Of a stretch of DNA of 39,123 nt, positions 1-7,475 are shown in pieces (the stretch's first letter is position 1; each line of letters opens with the position of its first letter). The DNA is taken from assembly GCA_015492495.1 (NCBI GenBank), contig WGEY01000004.1:1-39123 (forward strand). Reading direction: 5' to 3'. The notes beneath the pieces are model-generated. The model was not told the DNA's origin and did no database searches. It saw nothing but the letters and a program-made list of their open reading frames with translations. Origin of the DNA: Deltaproteobacteria bacterium (GTDB lineage Bacteria > Desulfobacterota > GWC2-55-46 > DRQE01). A program made the position numbers and the translations under genes.

Positions 1-329
1 CCCCTGTAATAGAGGAGTCTCCTGGTATCAAGCTCATCGAAGAGCTCCTGCGCCAGAGGGATGTCGAGATAATCGCCTACGACCCCCTCGCAATGGATAA
101 TGCCCGGGCTCACTTCGGAGACGACATCCTCTATGCATCCTCGGTAAGGGACTGCTTTGCCAATGCCTCCATATGCATAATCACGACCCAGGCCGATGAG
201 TTCAAGTCCATAGACTCCAGCTTCATAGCCCACGACCCCACCACAATAATAGACTGCTGGAGGATGCTTGACCCTTCGAGGTTCGGTGATAATGTCAAGT
301 ATATGGCGTTGGGGAGTTCTTTCGTATGA
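1..329 (+). CDS. UDP-glucose/GDP-mannose dehydrogenase family, C-terminal fragment
   Basis: This is the 3' end of a gene that enters from the left; the frame is open from base 3. It encodes the C-terminal substrate-binding domain of a nucleotide-sugar dehydrogenase, the family that oxidises a UDP- or GDP-hexose at C6 to a uronate with two NAD+. Visible family features are an ESPGIKLIEELL helix, the strand IIAYDPLAM typical of this domain, and a terminal segment ending in a Rossmann-like strand. The NAD domain and the catalytic Cys lie outside the window, so the substrate cannot be judged. The stop overlaps the next start (ATGA, 326-329), which indicates translational coupling. A complete CBS-fused relative lies at 24338. 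The family call is firm and the specificity is open. Confidence 0.85.
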   Translation, partial: PVIEESPGIKLIEELLRQRDVEIIAYDPLAMDNARAHFGDDILYASSVRDCFANASICIITTQADEFKSIDSSFIAHDPTTIIDCWRMLDPSRFGDNVKYMALGSSFV

Positions 330-1138
330 GCAGCATCGAAGATGTCAGGCGATACTGGAACAGTCGTCCCTGCAACATAAGGCACTCTCCCAAGCCTGTA
401 GGAAGCCGCGAATACTTCGATGAGGTGGAGGCCAGAAAGTACTTTGTAGAGCCTCACATACCGGGGTTTGCCGAATTCGAAAAGTGGCGCGGCAAGAAGG
501 TACTCGAGATAGGTTGCGGCATAGGTACCGATTCCATAAACTTCGCCAGGGCCGGCGCCGACCTTACTGTCATAGACCTTTCCTCCGAGAGCCTCGAGCT
601 GTGCAAGAGAAGGTTCAAGGTCTACGGCCTTGATGCAAACTTCTACTGCGGCAGCGCAGAGGAGCTGAGTAAGATAGTTCCGGTCGAAAAGTATGATCTG
701 GTCTATTCTTTCGGAGTCCTGCACCATACCCCACACCCTGAGAAGGCCTTCAGCGAGATAAAAAAGTACTGCGGTCCAGAAACTGAGCTCAGGGTGATGC
801 TCTATTCAAAGTGGTGCTGGAAGGTCCTCTGGATCATACTGACCTACGGCAAGGGTGCGTTCTGGAAGGCCGACGAGCTGGTAAGGACATATTCTGAGGC
901 CCAAACAGGGTGTCCGGTGACATATTACTACTCCTTCAAAGAGGCACGTCGCCTGTTGAATGACTTTCAAGTCATTGACATCAGGAAAGAACACATATTC
1001 CCTTACGTCATTGAGAAGTATATCAGATACGAGTATGAAAAGGTATGGTACTTCCGCTGGATGCCCGCGTGGTTGTTTCGTTGGCTCGAGAGGAACTTCG
1101 GTTGGCATACATTGATACGCGCCAGGCTTAAGGGTTGA
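326..1138 (+). CDS. class I SAM-dependent methyltransferase
   Basis: The 270-residue protein has a class I methyltransferase core. SAM-binding motif I is VLEIGCGIGTDS near residues 59-70, followed by the acidic strand end TVIDLS and the motif IV-like YDLVYSFGVLHHTPHP, which is typical of Methyltransf_11/25 small-molecule methyltransferases. The C-terminal part (about 170-270) is aromatic and basic (YRF-WMPAWLFRWLERN) and may be a membrane-contacting tail. The gene overlaps the dehydrogenase by ATGA and precedes a GT4 gene, so a sugar or glycan methylation role is a reasonable inference. The acceptor cannot be read from sequence. Confidence 0.85.
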   Translation: MSSIEDVRRYWNSRPCNIRHSPKPVGSREYFDEVEARKYFVEPHIPGFAEFEKWRGKKVLEIGCGIGTDSINFARAGADLTVIDLSSESLELCKRRFKVYGLDANFYCGSAEELSKIVPVEKYDLVYSFGVLHHTPHPEKAFSEIKKYCGPETELRVMLYSKWCWKVLWIILTYGKGAFWKADELVRTYSEAQTGCPVTYYYSFKEARRLLNDFQVIDIRKEHIFPYVIEKYIRYEYEKVWYFRWMPAWLFRWLERNFGWHTLIRARLKG

Positions 1139-1171
1139 TGGTGGCGTTATCTTTCATGCAGCTTGCAGGTT

Positions 1172-2395
1172 ATGAAGATTCTTATAGTCCAGCCAACCTG
1201 CGATAAACGCGGGCACTACGGTATCTGGACCACCAAGATGTGCCAGAATCTGGCGAAAAAGGGGCATTCGGTAACCCTGTGCACGAACAGGCTCGTTCCC
1301 GAAAAATACCTGCAGGAGAAGCCGTTATTCCGGCTTTACGAGGTGGAAGGCGGCAGATACAACTTTGAAAAATTCGATGAGGCGAGAAGCAGACACCAGC
1401 TCTATTACTTCTACGGTTACTTCAGCGTCTGTTATCACATTACCAAGGCCGCGCTGAGTTTGTCGACCCGCGAGGGCTTTGATGTGATTTTCATAACCGA
1501 TGCAGAGTTCCTTCTTGCATCCCTGCTTTTGAAGAGGTTCAGCGGTCGTATCCCGCCGGTTGTCATGCAGGTAAACGCAGCCAACTTTTCCTTCACAACC
1601 TACGCCGGTTCCGTTTTTAAGAAACTGTACAAGGTCTTTCAACGGAGTTTTTTCAGGCGTACGCTCGGCAAGGAGATAAGGGGCTTTGCCGTTCTGGGTG
1701 AGTGGCATAGAGAGAGGCTGCGCCGCCAGCTGCGTTTGGATGAAGATTTTCCGATAGATGTAGTACCGGATGCAGGGGATGAACCTCTGGAGTTTATGAA
1801 TAAATACGATGCACGCAGGAAGCTGGGGATTGACTACGCAGGGGATATATTACTCTTCTTCGGCATGTTACGGAAGGACAAGGGCATAGGTGAGCTTCTT
1901 GAAGCCATGCGCCATGTAAGGACAGAGAACTACAGGCTCCTCGTCGTAGGGGCTCCGACCGAGTATACGGAAGAGGAGGTACGGGATATCGTCAAAAAGA
2001 ACCGAATCTCCGACAGGGTGATACTGAGGCTTGAGTATGTTGCTGATGACGAAGTGCCTGCATATTTTTTTGCAGCGGATGCACTGGTTCTACCTTATTC
2101 GAATATCTATACCGGCGGGAGCGGTCCCTTGCTGAAGGGTGCCTGCACCTACAGAAGGCCTGTGATTGTAACCGATGTCTCCGAAATGGGAAGATTGACG
2201 AGACAGCACGGAATCGGATTGTTGGCCAGGCCCGGTGACCCGCATTCTTTGGCTGAAAAGATGGATGAATTCCTTGCGATGACTGAGAATGAGCGAGAGG
2301 AAATGGCGAAGAGGTCCTCTTACCTCGCAAAATTGAACTCATGGGGTTCCGTGGCAGACAGGTTTGTAAGTTTGTTCAACAAGGTCCGGCATTGA
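1172..2395 (+). CDS. GT4-type glycosyltransferase (GT-B fold)
   Basis: The protein has about 407 residues if it starts at ATG 1172 (MKILIVQPT); an in-frame TTG lies nine bases upstream, and neither start has a strong Shine-Dalgarno site. The N-terminal domain shows the donor-sugar GT-B opening (GHYGIWTTKMCQNLAKKGHSV). The C-terminal domain has LLFFGMLRKDKGIGELLEAM, the usual first strand of the GT4 nucleotide-binding domain, then ADALVLPYSNIYTGGSGPLLKG, which resembles the E-x7-E region although the first Glu is replaced. It probably transfers a sugar from a nucleotide donor to the growing lipid-linked glycan at the inner face of the membrane. It is the last gene before the 599-bp non-coding region and so ends the upstream unit. 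Confidence 0.8.
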   Translation: MKILIVQPTCDKRGHYGIWTTKMCQNLAKKGHSVTLCTNRLVPEKYLQEKPLFRLYEVEGGRYNFEKFDEARSRHQLYYFYGYFSVCYHITKAALSLSTREGFDVIFITDAEFLLASLLLKRFSGRIPPVVMQVNAANFSFTTYAGSVFKKLYKVFQRSFFRRTLGKEIRGFAVLGEWHRERLRRQLRLDEDFPIDVVPDAGDEPLEFMNKYDARRKLGIDYAGDILLFFGMLRKDKGIGELLEAMRHVRTENYRLLVVGAPTEYTEEEVRDIVKKNRISDRVILRLEYVADDEVPAYFFAADALVLPYSNIYTGGSGPLLKGACTYRRPVIVTDVSEMGRLTRQHGIGLLARPGDPHSLAEKMDEFLAMTENEREEMAKRSSYLAKLNSWGSVADRFVSLFNKVRH

Positions 2396-2441
2396 TTCAG
2401 CGGTTTAACAAACTGCCGGTTGTCGCCGCCTTTGCCATTCT

Positions 2442-2463
2442 AAAAAATTTTTGTGAATTTTTT
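2442..2463 (+). promoter_or_regulatory. A/T-only inverted repeat upstream of the -35 box
   Basis: AAAAAATT (2442-2449) and AATTTTTT (2456-2463) form a perfect 8-bp inverted repeat around TTTGTG. It lies just upstream of TTGACA, where an UP element for RNA polymerase alpha subunits would sit. Read as RNA it could also be a weak terminator for the upstream unit, since it ends in T6. I cannot choose between the two roles. Confidence 0.4.
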
Positions 2464-2474
2464 CAATTTATCAC

Positions 2475-2503
2475 TTGACAATTTATATCAGCATGATATT
2501 GTA
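2475..2503 (+). promoter_or_regulatory. sigma-70-type promoter with internal operator-like palindrome
   Basis: A perfect -35 box, TTGACA, lies at 2475-2480. A -10-like TATTGT lies at 2497-2502 with a 16-bp spacer (4 of 6 to consensus). The spacer and the start of the -10 hold a perfect inverted repeat, ATATCA-GCA-TGATAT (2485-2499), which is a good position for a repressor. A/T tracts lie just upstream. It would drive the array from 2995 onward with an untranslated leader of roughly 480 nt. Confidence 0.6.
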
Positions 2504-2849
2504 TTAACCATAGATTACATGCACTTGTGTGTTCTACCCGATTTGCTGCATCAGCGTCAGGCTTGTTGAAAAACTTCAGCCTGGACGTCTCATCTTGCAA
2601 GGGACGGGATACTGTAAGACACAACCCGTCCGCCTCTCAGAATCTTCCCGTTTCTCAACCGGTGTGTAAGTAGTTGCCTCGCTTCTGTCGTCTCCGGGGC
2701 AGACGCGCATCACTGTTGAGCATCCCAAGAGAGTTCTTCTTCTCAAAGCTTCTCCGTGTACCATCATCGGTCGCTGAAAAAGTCGCGACGAGCGCATTCA
2801 CCGCAGCTCGGTGTTGCGGACGGAAGTGATCTTTAGATTCCTTTCAGTT

Positions 2850-2913
2850 GGAGCTTCCTGCACCTTGATGCAGGAGGCTTTGGTGCCTTCCCGCGCATAG
2901 CGGGAAAGACGGC
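2850..2913 (+). ncRNA. two-hairpin leader RNA element (unidentified)
   Basis: Hairpin A pairs 2850-2862 with 2869-2881: a continuous stem with three G-U pairs, loop CCTTGA and the loop-closing sequence TGCA. Hairpin B pairs TTCCCGC (2888-2894) with GCGGGAA (2900-2906) around GCATA, extended by GCC/GGC (2885-2887 with 2911-2913) across a bulge. No T-run follows, so neither is a standard terminator. I do not recognise the fold as a known riboswitch. It lies about 80-145 nt before the Wzz gene. A similar pair occurs at 20148-20193. Confidence 0.4.
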
Positions 2914-2994
2914 TGGATCTCTGTAGGAACCTTTTGCAAGTTGTAGGTCCTTCTCGCTCCTGTGTTACGCATCGTGGCAGAACCGTAGGGTAAG

Positions 2995-4428
2995 ATGGAT
3001 AACGAAGTAGAAGAGATAGACCTTATCGACTACCTCAAGGTCCTCTGGAAGCGTAAGTGGACCATAGCGGGTATCACCCTTTTTTCGGTGGCAGGTGCGG
3101 TTGTCGTAAGTTTCTACCTAAGCCCTCTCTACAGGGTGACGACCATCATCGAGCCGGTCAAGGAGGTCCCCCAAGATCTCACATACTCGATATTTTCCAA
3201 GGTGAGTGAGGATGTTTTCAACGACGCAATCACGAGGGTGTTGTCTCTTGAGTACTTTGCCGACCCGGAATTCACCGTCGAGGCCATAGGGGAAAACAAG
3301 GGCGATATGGCACTGGTACGCATATCCATAGAGTATCCCGACCGAGAGGAGGGTAGGCTGGTCCTTGAAGAACTGAACAGGATCATAGCCATGGAATATA
3401 TCGATGGGCTTGATACGACTATCAGGAACATAGACAACGAGATAGCCAGGAAGAGGATAGACATCCTGCAGCACGAAAGAGAAGTGGAGGATCAACGCCT
3501 GGCGCTTTCTGCCGTGGATATCGAGATAGGCAGAAAGGAGCTTCGCATGGAGCAGAAGTCAGGAGACATAGTGCGGCTTGAGAACGAGATCATGAAGAAC
3601 AAAAACCGCATACGGCTTTTGAAGTTAAAGCTTGAGATGATGGACAGGGAGCTCATTTCGCTGGAAACACGTCTTGGCATGATAGGCGAGGACATAAGGT
3701 CGGCCGCGGAAAACAGGAAGGAGATTCAGAACCAGCGGAAGCTTCTCTTGAAGGACGGCCCAAAAGACAGTGAGGCCCTTGCGCTCTTGCTTTATTCCGC
3801 CAGCCTTCAACACCAGCAGGCTATCTCCTATGCCGATCAGCTCAGAAAAGAGGCCCATGCGCTCGTCCTGGAGAAGGAAAAGTACAGCATAGAGAGGGAA
3901 AACATCATGAATCATATAAATGATCTCGAGATAGAGATAGGCGGACCTCTGCCGGAAAGGAATGCAATGATAAACAATGCGGAAAATGCGAGTTTCAAGG
4001 GACTCACAGCTAAGAGGGTCGGATTGACGCAAGATGCGGCGGATGTAACCGTGGAGATAGCGGAACTCGAGACCAAGAACAAGGGAACGCTTCAGCTCAA
4101 GGTGGATGACATAAGGACGGAGATAAGGAATATCGGGCTTGATATAGACGGCCTGAGGAAGAAAAAGAAGAACATCATGAACAACATTGAAAAGATAAGG
4201 CTTGCTGAAAAAAGGATCGAGCAGGACATAAAGGATCTCTTGTTGAAGAAGGAAAAGATGCAGAATCCGGTAAAGATTGTCTATGAGCCGAGGGCATCCA
4301 TGTATCCGGTTAAACCGAACATGGTACGTAACGCCGGGATGTCGTTCGTTTTTTCTCTGGTTTTTGCCGTATTCCTCGTCTTTGCGATCGAGTACGTAGA
4401 GAGAAACAGGGACACAGGCAGGCTATAG
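2995..4428 (+). CDS. Wzz/GumC-type chain-length determinant (polysaccharide co-polymerase)
   Basis: The 477-residue protein is an inner-membrane polysaccharide co-polymerase that sets glycan chain length. The N-terminus has the Wzz signature EIDLIDYLKVLWKRKWTI and then TM1 (about 20-45). The large periplasmic part (about 130-430) is rich in heptad-like charged sequence, as expected for the coiled-coil domain. A PVKPN motif precedes TM2 (about 448-468), the usual Pro-rich junction in this family. No C-terminal tyrosine-kinase (Walker A/B) domain is present, so this is the kinase-less type. It is the first gene after the long leader and is followed after 3 bp by the GT39-like gene. The upstream SD (AGGGTAAG) is weak. 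Confidence 0.9.
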   Translation: MDNEVEEIDLIDYLKVLWKRKWTIAGITLFSVAGAVVVSFYLSPLYRVTTIIEPVKEVPQDLTYSIFSKVSEDVFNDAITRVLSLEYFADPEFTVEAIGENKGDMALVRISIEYPDREEGRLVLEELNRIIAMEYIDGLDTTIRNIDNEIARKRIDILQHEREVEDQRLALSAVDIEIGRKELRMEQKSGDIVRLENEIMKNKNRIRLLKLKLEMMDRELISLETRLGMIGEDIRSAAENRKEIQNQRKLLLKDGPKDSEALALLLYSASLQHQQAISYADQLRKEAHALVLEKEKYSIERENIMNHINDLEIEIGGPLPERNAMINNAENASFKGLTAKRVGLTQDAADVTVEIAELETKNKGTLQLKVDDIRTEIRNIGLDIDGLRKKKKNIMNNIEKIRLAEKRIEQDIKDLLLKKEKMQNPVKIVYEPRASMYPVKPNMVRNAGMSFVFSLVFAVFLVFAIEYVERNRDTGRL

Positions 4429-4431
4429 TAG

Positions 4432-5937
4432 ATGGACAGGACAACCGTATCATCATCCTATCACCACATAGAGGCCCATATAAAAGGCCTCCTTATGAAG
4501 GGAGTCGATTCGCTCTGGGCCATGACATGGCAGCAGAAGCTGATGCTCATTCTCGGCCTCGGCTTCTTCATAAGGCTCTATGTCGTGCTCAACGCGGCAA
4601 CCATCGCAACTGACAGTCCTCTTTATATAGAGCTTGCACGAAACTTTGCCGAGGGAGACTACTACGGCGGGCTCAACATAATCAGGCCGCCCCTGTATCC
4701 GGCGATGATAAGCCTTGTGTCATACATCGTAGGCGACCTTGAGCTTGCGGGGCGAGTGGTCTCGTTGGTATTCGGCACCCTCGTAATATGGGCGAGTTTT
4801 TACCTCGGAAGGTTTATCTACAACGAGAGGGCGGGTATCATATCGGCGCTCTTTGTTGCCTTGCATCCGTACATGACCCGCTTTTCTGGCGAGGTGCTGA
4901 CCGAAGGGCTGTATTACTTCCTCGTCACAACGGCGACACTGTTGGGGCTCAAGGCCGTACTTACAAGGAGCACAAGGTTGATGTTTTTTGCCGGCCTCTT
5001 CTGCGCGCTTGCGTACCTCACCAAGCCAGGGGGTATAGGTTTCCTGGTCCTTATAACATCTCTGGCGCTATTTCATGAACCTGGAAGGATAAGGGAAGAC
5101 TGGAAGAGGCGGCTTATCGTGCTCGGCTCAGGCTGGGCGGTATTCGTAATATTGGCGTTGCCGTATATCTTTTTCCTGTACGAAGAGACAGGCGCTGTGG
5201 CGATCAAGGGCAAGTTTGTGAGCTCGGTTTTCGCGTCAAAAGAGGCGTTTCCAGTAAGTATGAACGTCAAAAAGTTCCTGGAACACTTTCCAGAGTCGTT
5301 TTCCTATCCGTTCTTTTTGACCTTTCTCTACGGGGTCTACCGGCGCGGACGCGAAGGCTTCACCTTGGTCGAGCGCTACCTGCTCTTCATTCTTGCAGCA
5401 TGGTGGATCGTGTACTTTCTCACATTGCCGTCCCGGAGGTACCTGGTGCATCTCATGCCCATGGCCCTGGTGATGGCTGCTGCGGGTTTCGTCTATGTCG
5501 AGCAATGGATCGAAGAGAGGTTCAAGCAGAAGGCTCGTGTAATCATAAGCGTCCTGATACTCGTGACGTCGGCTATACAACTCCCTCGCGCAATGGTCTC
5601 GCTGCATGCGCACAGGCTGCCTGAAAAAAAGGCGGGGCTGTGGATAAAAGACAATGTCGGCACCGAAGCCGTAATCATGTCGCACAAACCGATCATTGCC
5701 TACTACGCAGAGGGTAGGTACGTGCGTATCTACGGTGGTGACGTCATGCGTTACATCATTAGGAATGCTAAAAAGGACGGTGCCGTGTTCTTCGCCGGCT
5801 ACCCGTCAAAGCTCAGAAAGAGGATACGTGACTTCGACGAGGAACGGGCGAGGTTCCTTGAGGTTGTAAAGTCCTTCGATGGAACGGACGGAAGGAAGTT
5901 CGTGTTGTACAGGGTGATCGGTGGTGCACGTGGTTGA
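4432..5937 (+). CDS. GT39/ArnT-like membrane glycosyltransferase
   Basis: The 501-residue polytopic protein looks like the PMT/ArnT family (GT-C fold), which moves a sugar from a polyprenyl-phosphate donor to a periplasmic acceptor. After a cytosolic start, TM1 is LMLILGLGFFIRLYVVL. The first periplasmic loop holds the family acidic segment ATDSPLYIELARNF, followed by IIRPPLYPAMISL and about ten further hydrophobic segments. The C-terminal domain (about 400-501) contains IMSHKPIIAYYAEGR, a common GT39 tail motif. It starts 3 bp after the Wzz gene and overlaps the in-frame upstream extension of the next gene. It is a candidate for adding a late decorating sugar; the donor is unknown. Confidence 0.8.
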   Translation: MDRTTVSSSYHHIEAHIKGLLMKGVDSLWAMTWQQKLMLILGLGFFIRLYVVLNAATIATDSPLYIELARNFAEGDYYGGLNIIRPPLYPAMISLVSYIVGDLELAGRVVSLVFGTLVIWASFYLGRFIYNERAGIISALFVALHPYMTRFSGEVLTEGLYYFLVTTATLLGLKAVLTRSTRLMFFAGLFCALAYLTKPGGIGFLVLITSLALFHEPGRIREDWKRRLIVLGSGWAVFVILALPYIFFLYEETGAVAIKGKFVSSVFASKEAFPVSMNVKKFLEHFPESFSYPFFLTFLYGVYRRGREGFTLVERYLLFILAAWWIVYFLTLPSRRYLVHLMPMALVMAAAGFVYVEQWIEERFKQKARVIISVLILVTSAIQLPRAMVSLHAHRLPEKKAGLWIKDNVGTEAVIMSHKPIIAYYAEGRYVRIYGGDVMRYIIRNAKKDGAVFFAGYPSKLRKRIRDFDEERARFLEVVKSFDGTDGRKFVLYRVIGGARG

Positions 5938-5977
5938 GGGCTTCGGTGGTGCGTTTGTACGGAAGGGGAAGGATCGG

Positions 5978-7402
5978 GTGAAGAAAAAGAGGGTGTTGTT
6001 GGTCTCTCCTCCGAAGGGGCTTGTTGCCGGAGAGCCGGAAAGGCCGAAGTTCCAGACGCATCCTCTCGGCCTTTTGTACGTGGCGAGTGTGCTGGACGGT
6101 AACGGTCACCAGGTAAGGATCTATGACGCGTACAGCTTCGGTAACACCCTCGGTGAGATCAAAAGGGAAGTCTTGGACTTTGACCCTGATGTGGTGGGCG
6201 TAACATCGATGACGATCCTGGCAAAGGACGCCTATTTGATCGCAAGGACCGTTAAAGAGATCAACGCCGCGATTATTGTAGTGATGGGCGGTCCGCACGT
6301 GAGCGCCCTTCCCGAGGAGGCGCTTCGAACAGGCTGCGTGGACGTGGCGGTCATGGGAGAAGGCGAACACACCATGCTTGAGATATGTGAAGGTGAATGG
6401 CGCGGTTTTGCCTGGATCAAAGGTATTGCCTACAGGTGTGGAGAAAGGATCGTCAGGACCCCGGCAAGGGTGAAGACAGAGGCGCTGGACAGTATCCCCT
6501 TCCCGGCGTATCATCTCCTCCCGTCGATGGACAGCTACAATCCACCGCCTCATTGGGGTAAGAAGGGAGGTTTCGCCTCGATGTTGACCTGCAGAGGGTG
6601 TCCCTATGACTGCACATTCTGTTCGGTGACAAGGGACTGGGGCAGGAAGTACCGCTTCAGAAGCGCAGGGAACGTCCTGGACGAGCTGGAGATGCTTCAT
6701 GGCAGGTACGGTGTTCGGTACGTCTCGTTCAGGGATTCGGTCTTCACGCTGCATAAAAGAAGGGTTATCGAGATATGCAGGGGCATGATCGAAAGAAGAA
6801 TCCGCATCGTATGGAACTGTAACGGCAGGGTGAACGAGGTGGACCCCGAGATGCTCTCCTGGATGAAGAGGGCGGGGTGCAAAGCCATACAGTACGGCAT
6901 AGAATCGGGTAATGAAGAAATACTGTCCAGGTTCAAGGGGCTCGAGAAGGATACGATAAGAAGGGCCATTGACATGACGAGCAGGGCAGGGATAGAGGCC
7001 CACGGATACTTCATGTTCGGTCTTCCCGGAGAGACAAAGGAGACGATGCACGATACCATAGAGTTTGCAAAAAGCCTTGACCTCCACTCGGCCGGCTTTA
7101 CATCGGTGACTCCGTTCCCTGGTTCCGCCCTGTGGGACTATTGCATAGAGAACAACCTCATACTGACGACCGACTGGGGCGAGTACGACCTCAAGGGGCT
7201 GCCGCCCGCAAGGCATGCGAACCTGACCTCGGCGGAAATACTGGATGCCCAGAAGGCCGCGTTCAGGCAGTTTTATCTGCGGCCGAAGGTTATCTTCAGA
7301 CACTTGAAGGATATAAGGAGCATGAACGACATGACGAATTACTTATACGAGGCGCTTATAAACCTCAGGAAGAACAATAAGGTGAAGAGAAGGGCTCATT
7401 AG
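5978..7402 (+). CDS. B12-binding-type radical SAM protein (1)
   Basis: I chose GTG 5978 (about 474 aa, MKKKRVLLVSPPKG) because a purine-rich SD lies just upstream; the open frame extends to GTG 5921 inside the previous gene. Residues about 1-160 form a cobalamin-binding-type Rossmann domain (HPLGLLYVASVLDGNGHQV, VVMGGPHVSALPEE, DVAVMGEGEHT). The radical SAM core has Cys at about 208, 212 and 215 in CPYDCTFC, then the GIESGNEEIL and GLPGETKETM motifs of class B enzymes. Relatives include C-methyltransferases and other B12-dependent enzymes, and many are uncharacterised. The classical DxHxxG B12 motif is not seen, which is common in this class. The context suggests modification of a sugar or lipid carrier. 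Confidence 0.85.
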   Translation: MKKKRVLLVSPPKGLVAGEPERPKFQTHPLGLLYVASVLDGNGHQVRIYDAYSFGNTLGEIKREVLDFDPDVVGVTSMTILAKDAYLIARTVKEINAAIIVVMGGPHVSALPEEALRTGCVDVAVMGEGEHTMLEICEGEWRGFAWIKGIAYRCGERIVRTPARVKTEALDSIPFPAYHLLPSMDSYNPPPHWGKKGGFASMLTCRGCPYDCTFCSVTRDWGRKYRFRSAGNVLDELEMLHGRYGVRYVSFRDSVFTLHKRRVIEICRGMIERRIRIVWNCNGRVNEVDPEMLSWMKRAGCKAIQYGIESGNEEILSRFKGLEKDTIRRAIDMTSRAGIEAHGYFMFGLPGETKETMHDTIEFAKSLDLHSAGFTSVTPFPGSALWDYCIENNLILTTDWGEYDLKGLPPARHANLTSAEILDAQKAAFRQFYLRPKVIFRHLKDIRSMNDMTNYLYEALINLRKNNKVKRRAH

Positions 7403-7475
7403 ATTTCATCGCATGATCTCCTCGCTTTGCTCGATCTGATAGATGTCCGTACGGAGACGAGAGGGTCGATCCAAG

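Larger units (their letters stand above)
2396..2994 (+). other. 599-bp intergenic region: A/T block, promoter and structured leader
   Basis: No convincing gene is present. Short open frames occur on both strands but lack a start site and family features. From left to right it holds a weak hairpin (2400-2416), an A/T-only inverted repeat (2442-2463), a TTGACA promoter (2475-2502) and a pyrimidine-rich leader with hairpins at 2555-2587, 2602-2631, 2770-2789, 2799-2813, 2850-2881 and 2885-2913. The words TTGTTGAAAAACT (2564-2575) and GTCGCTGAAAAAGT (2770-2783) resemble each other and may be mobile-element remnants. The region separates two transcription units. Spacers of this length are otherwise absent from the window. 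Confidence 0.75.

Noticed and set aside
2400-2416. hairpin GCGGTTT/AAACTGC as terminator of the upstream unit
   Set aside because: The 7-bp stem has a 3-base loop and one G-U pair and is not followed directly by a T-run; the first T tract is about 30 bases away. Termination here is possible but unsupported.
2576-2797. 73-codon open frame on the - strand in the non-coding region
   Set aside because: No plausible SD, no recognisable motif, composition dominated by Arg/Pro from the pyrimidine-rich strand, and it lies within hairpins of the leader.
5813-7303. 496-codon open frame on the - strand
   Set aside because: It is antisense to the well-supported radical SAM gene at 5978, rich in His/Arg/Pro and free of motifs; such frames arise from the strong codon bias here. 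The same holds for the long - strand frames at 10530-12050 and 24545-26026.
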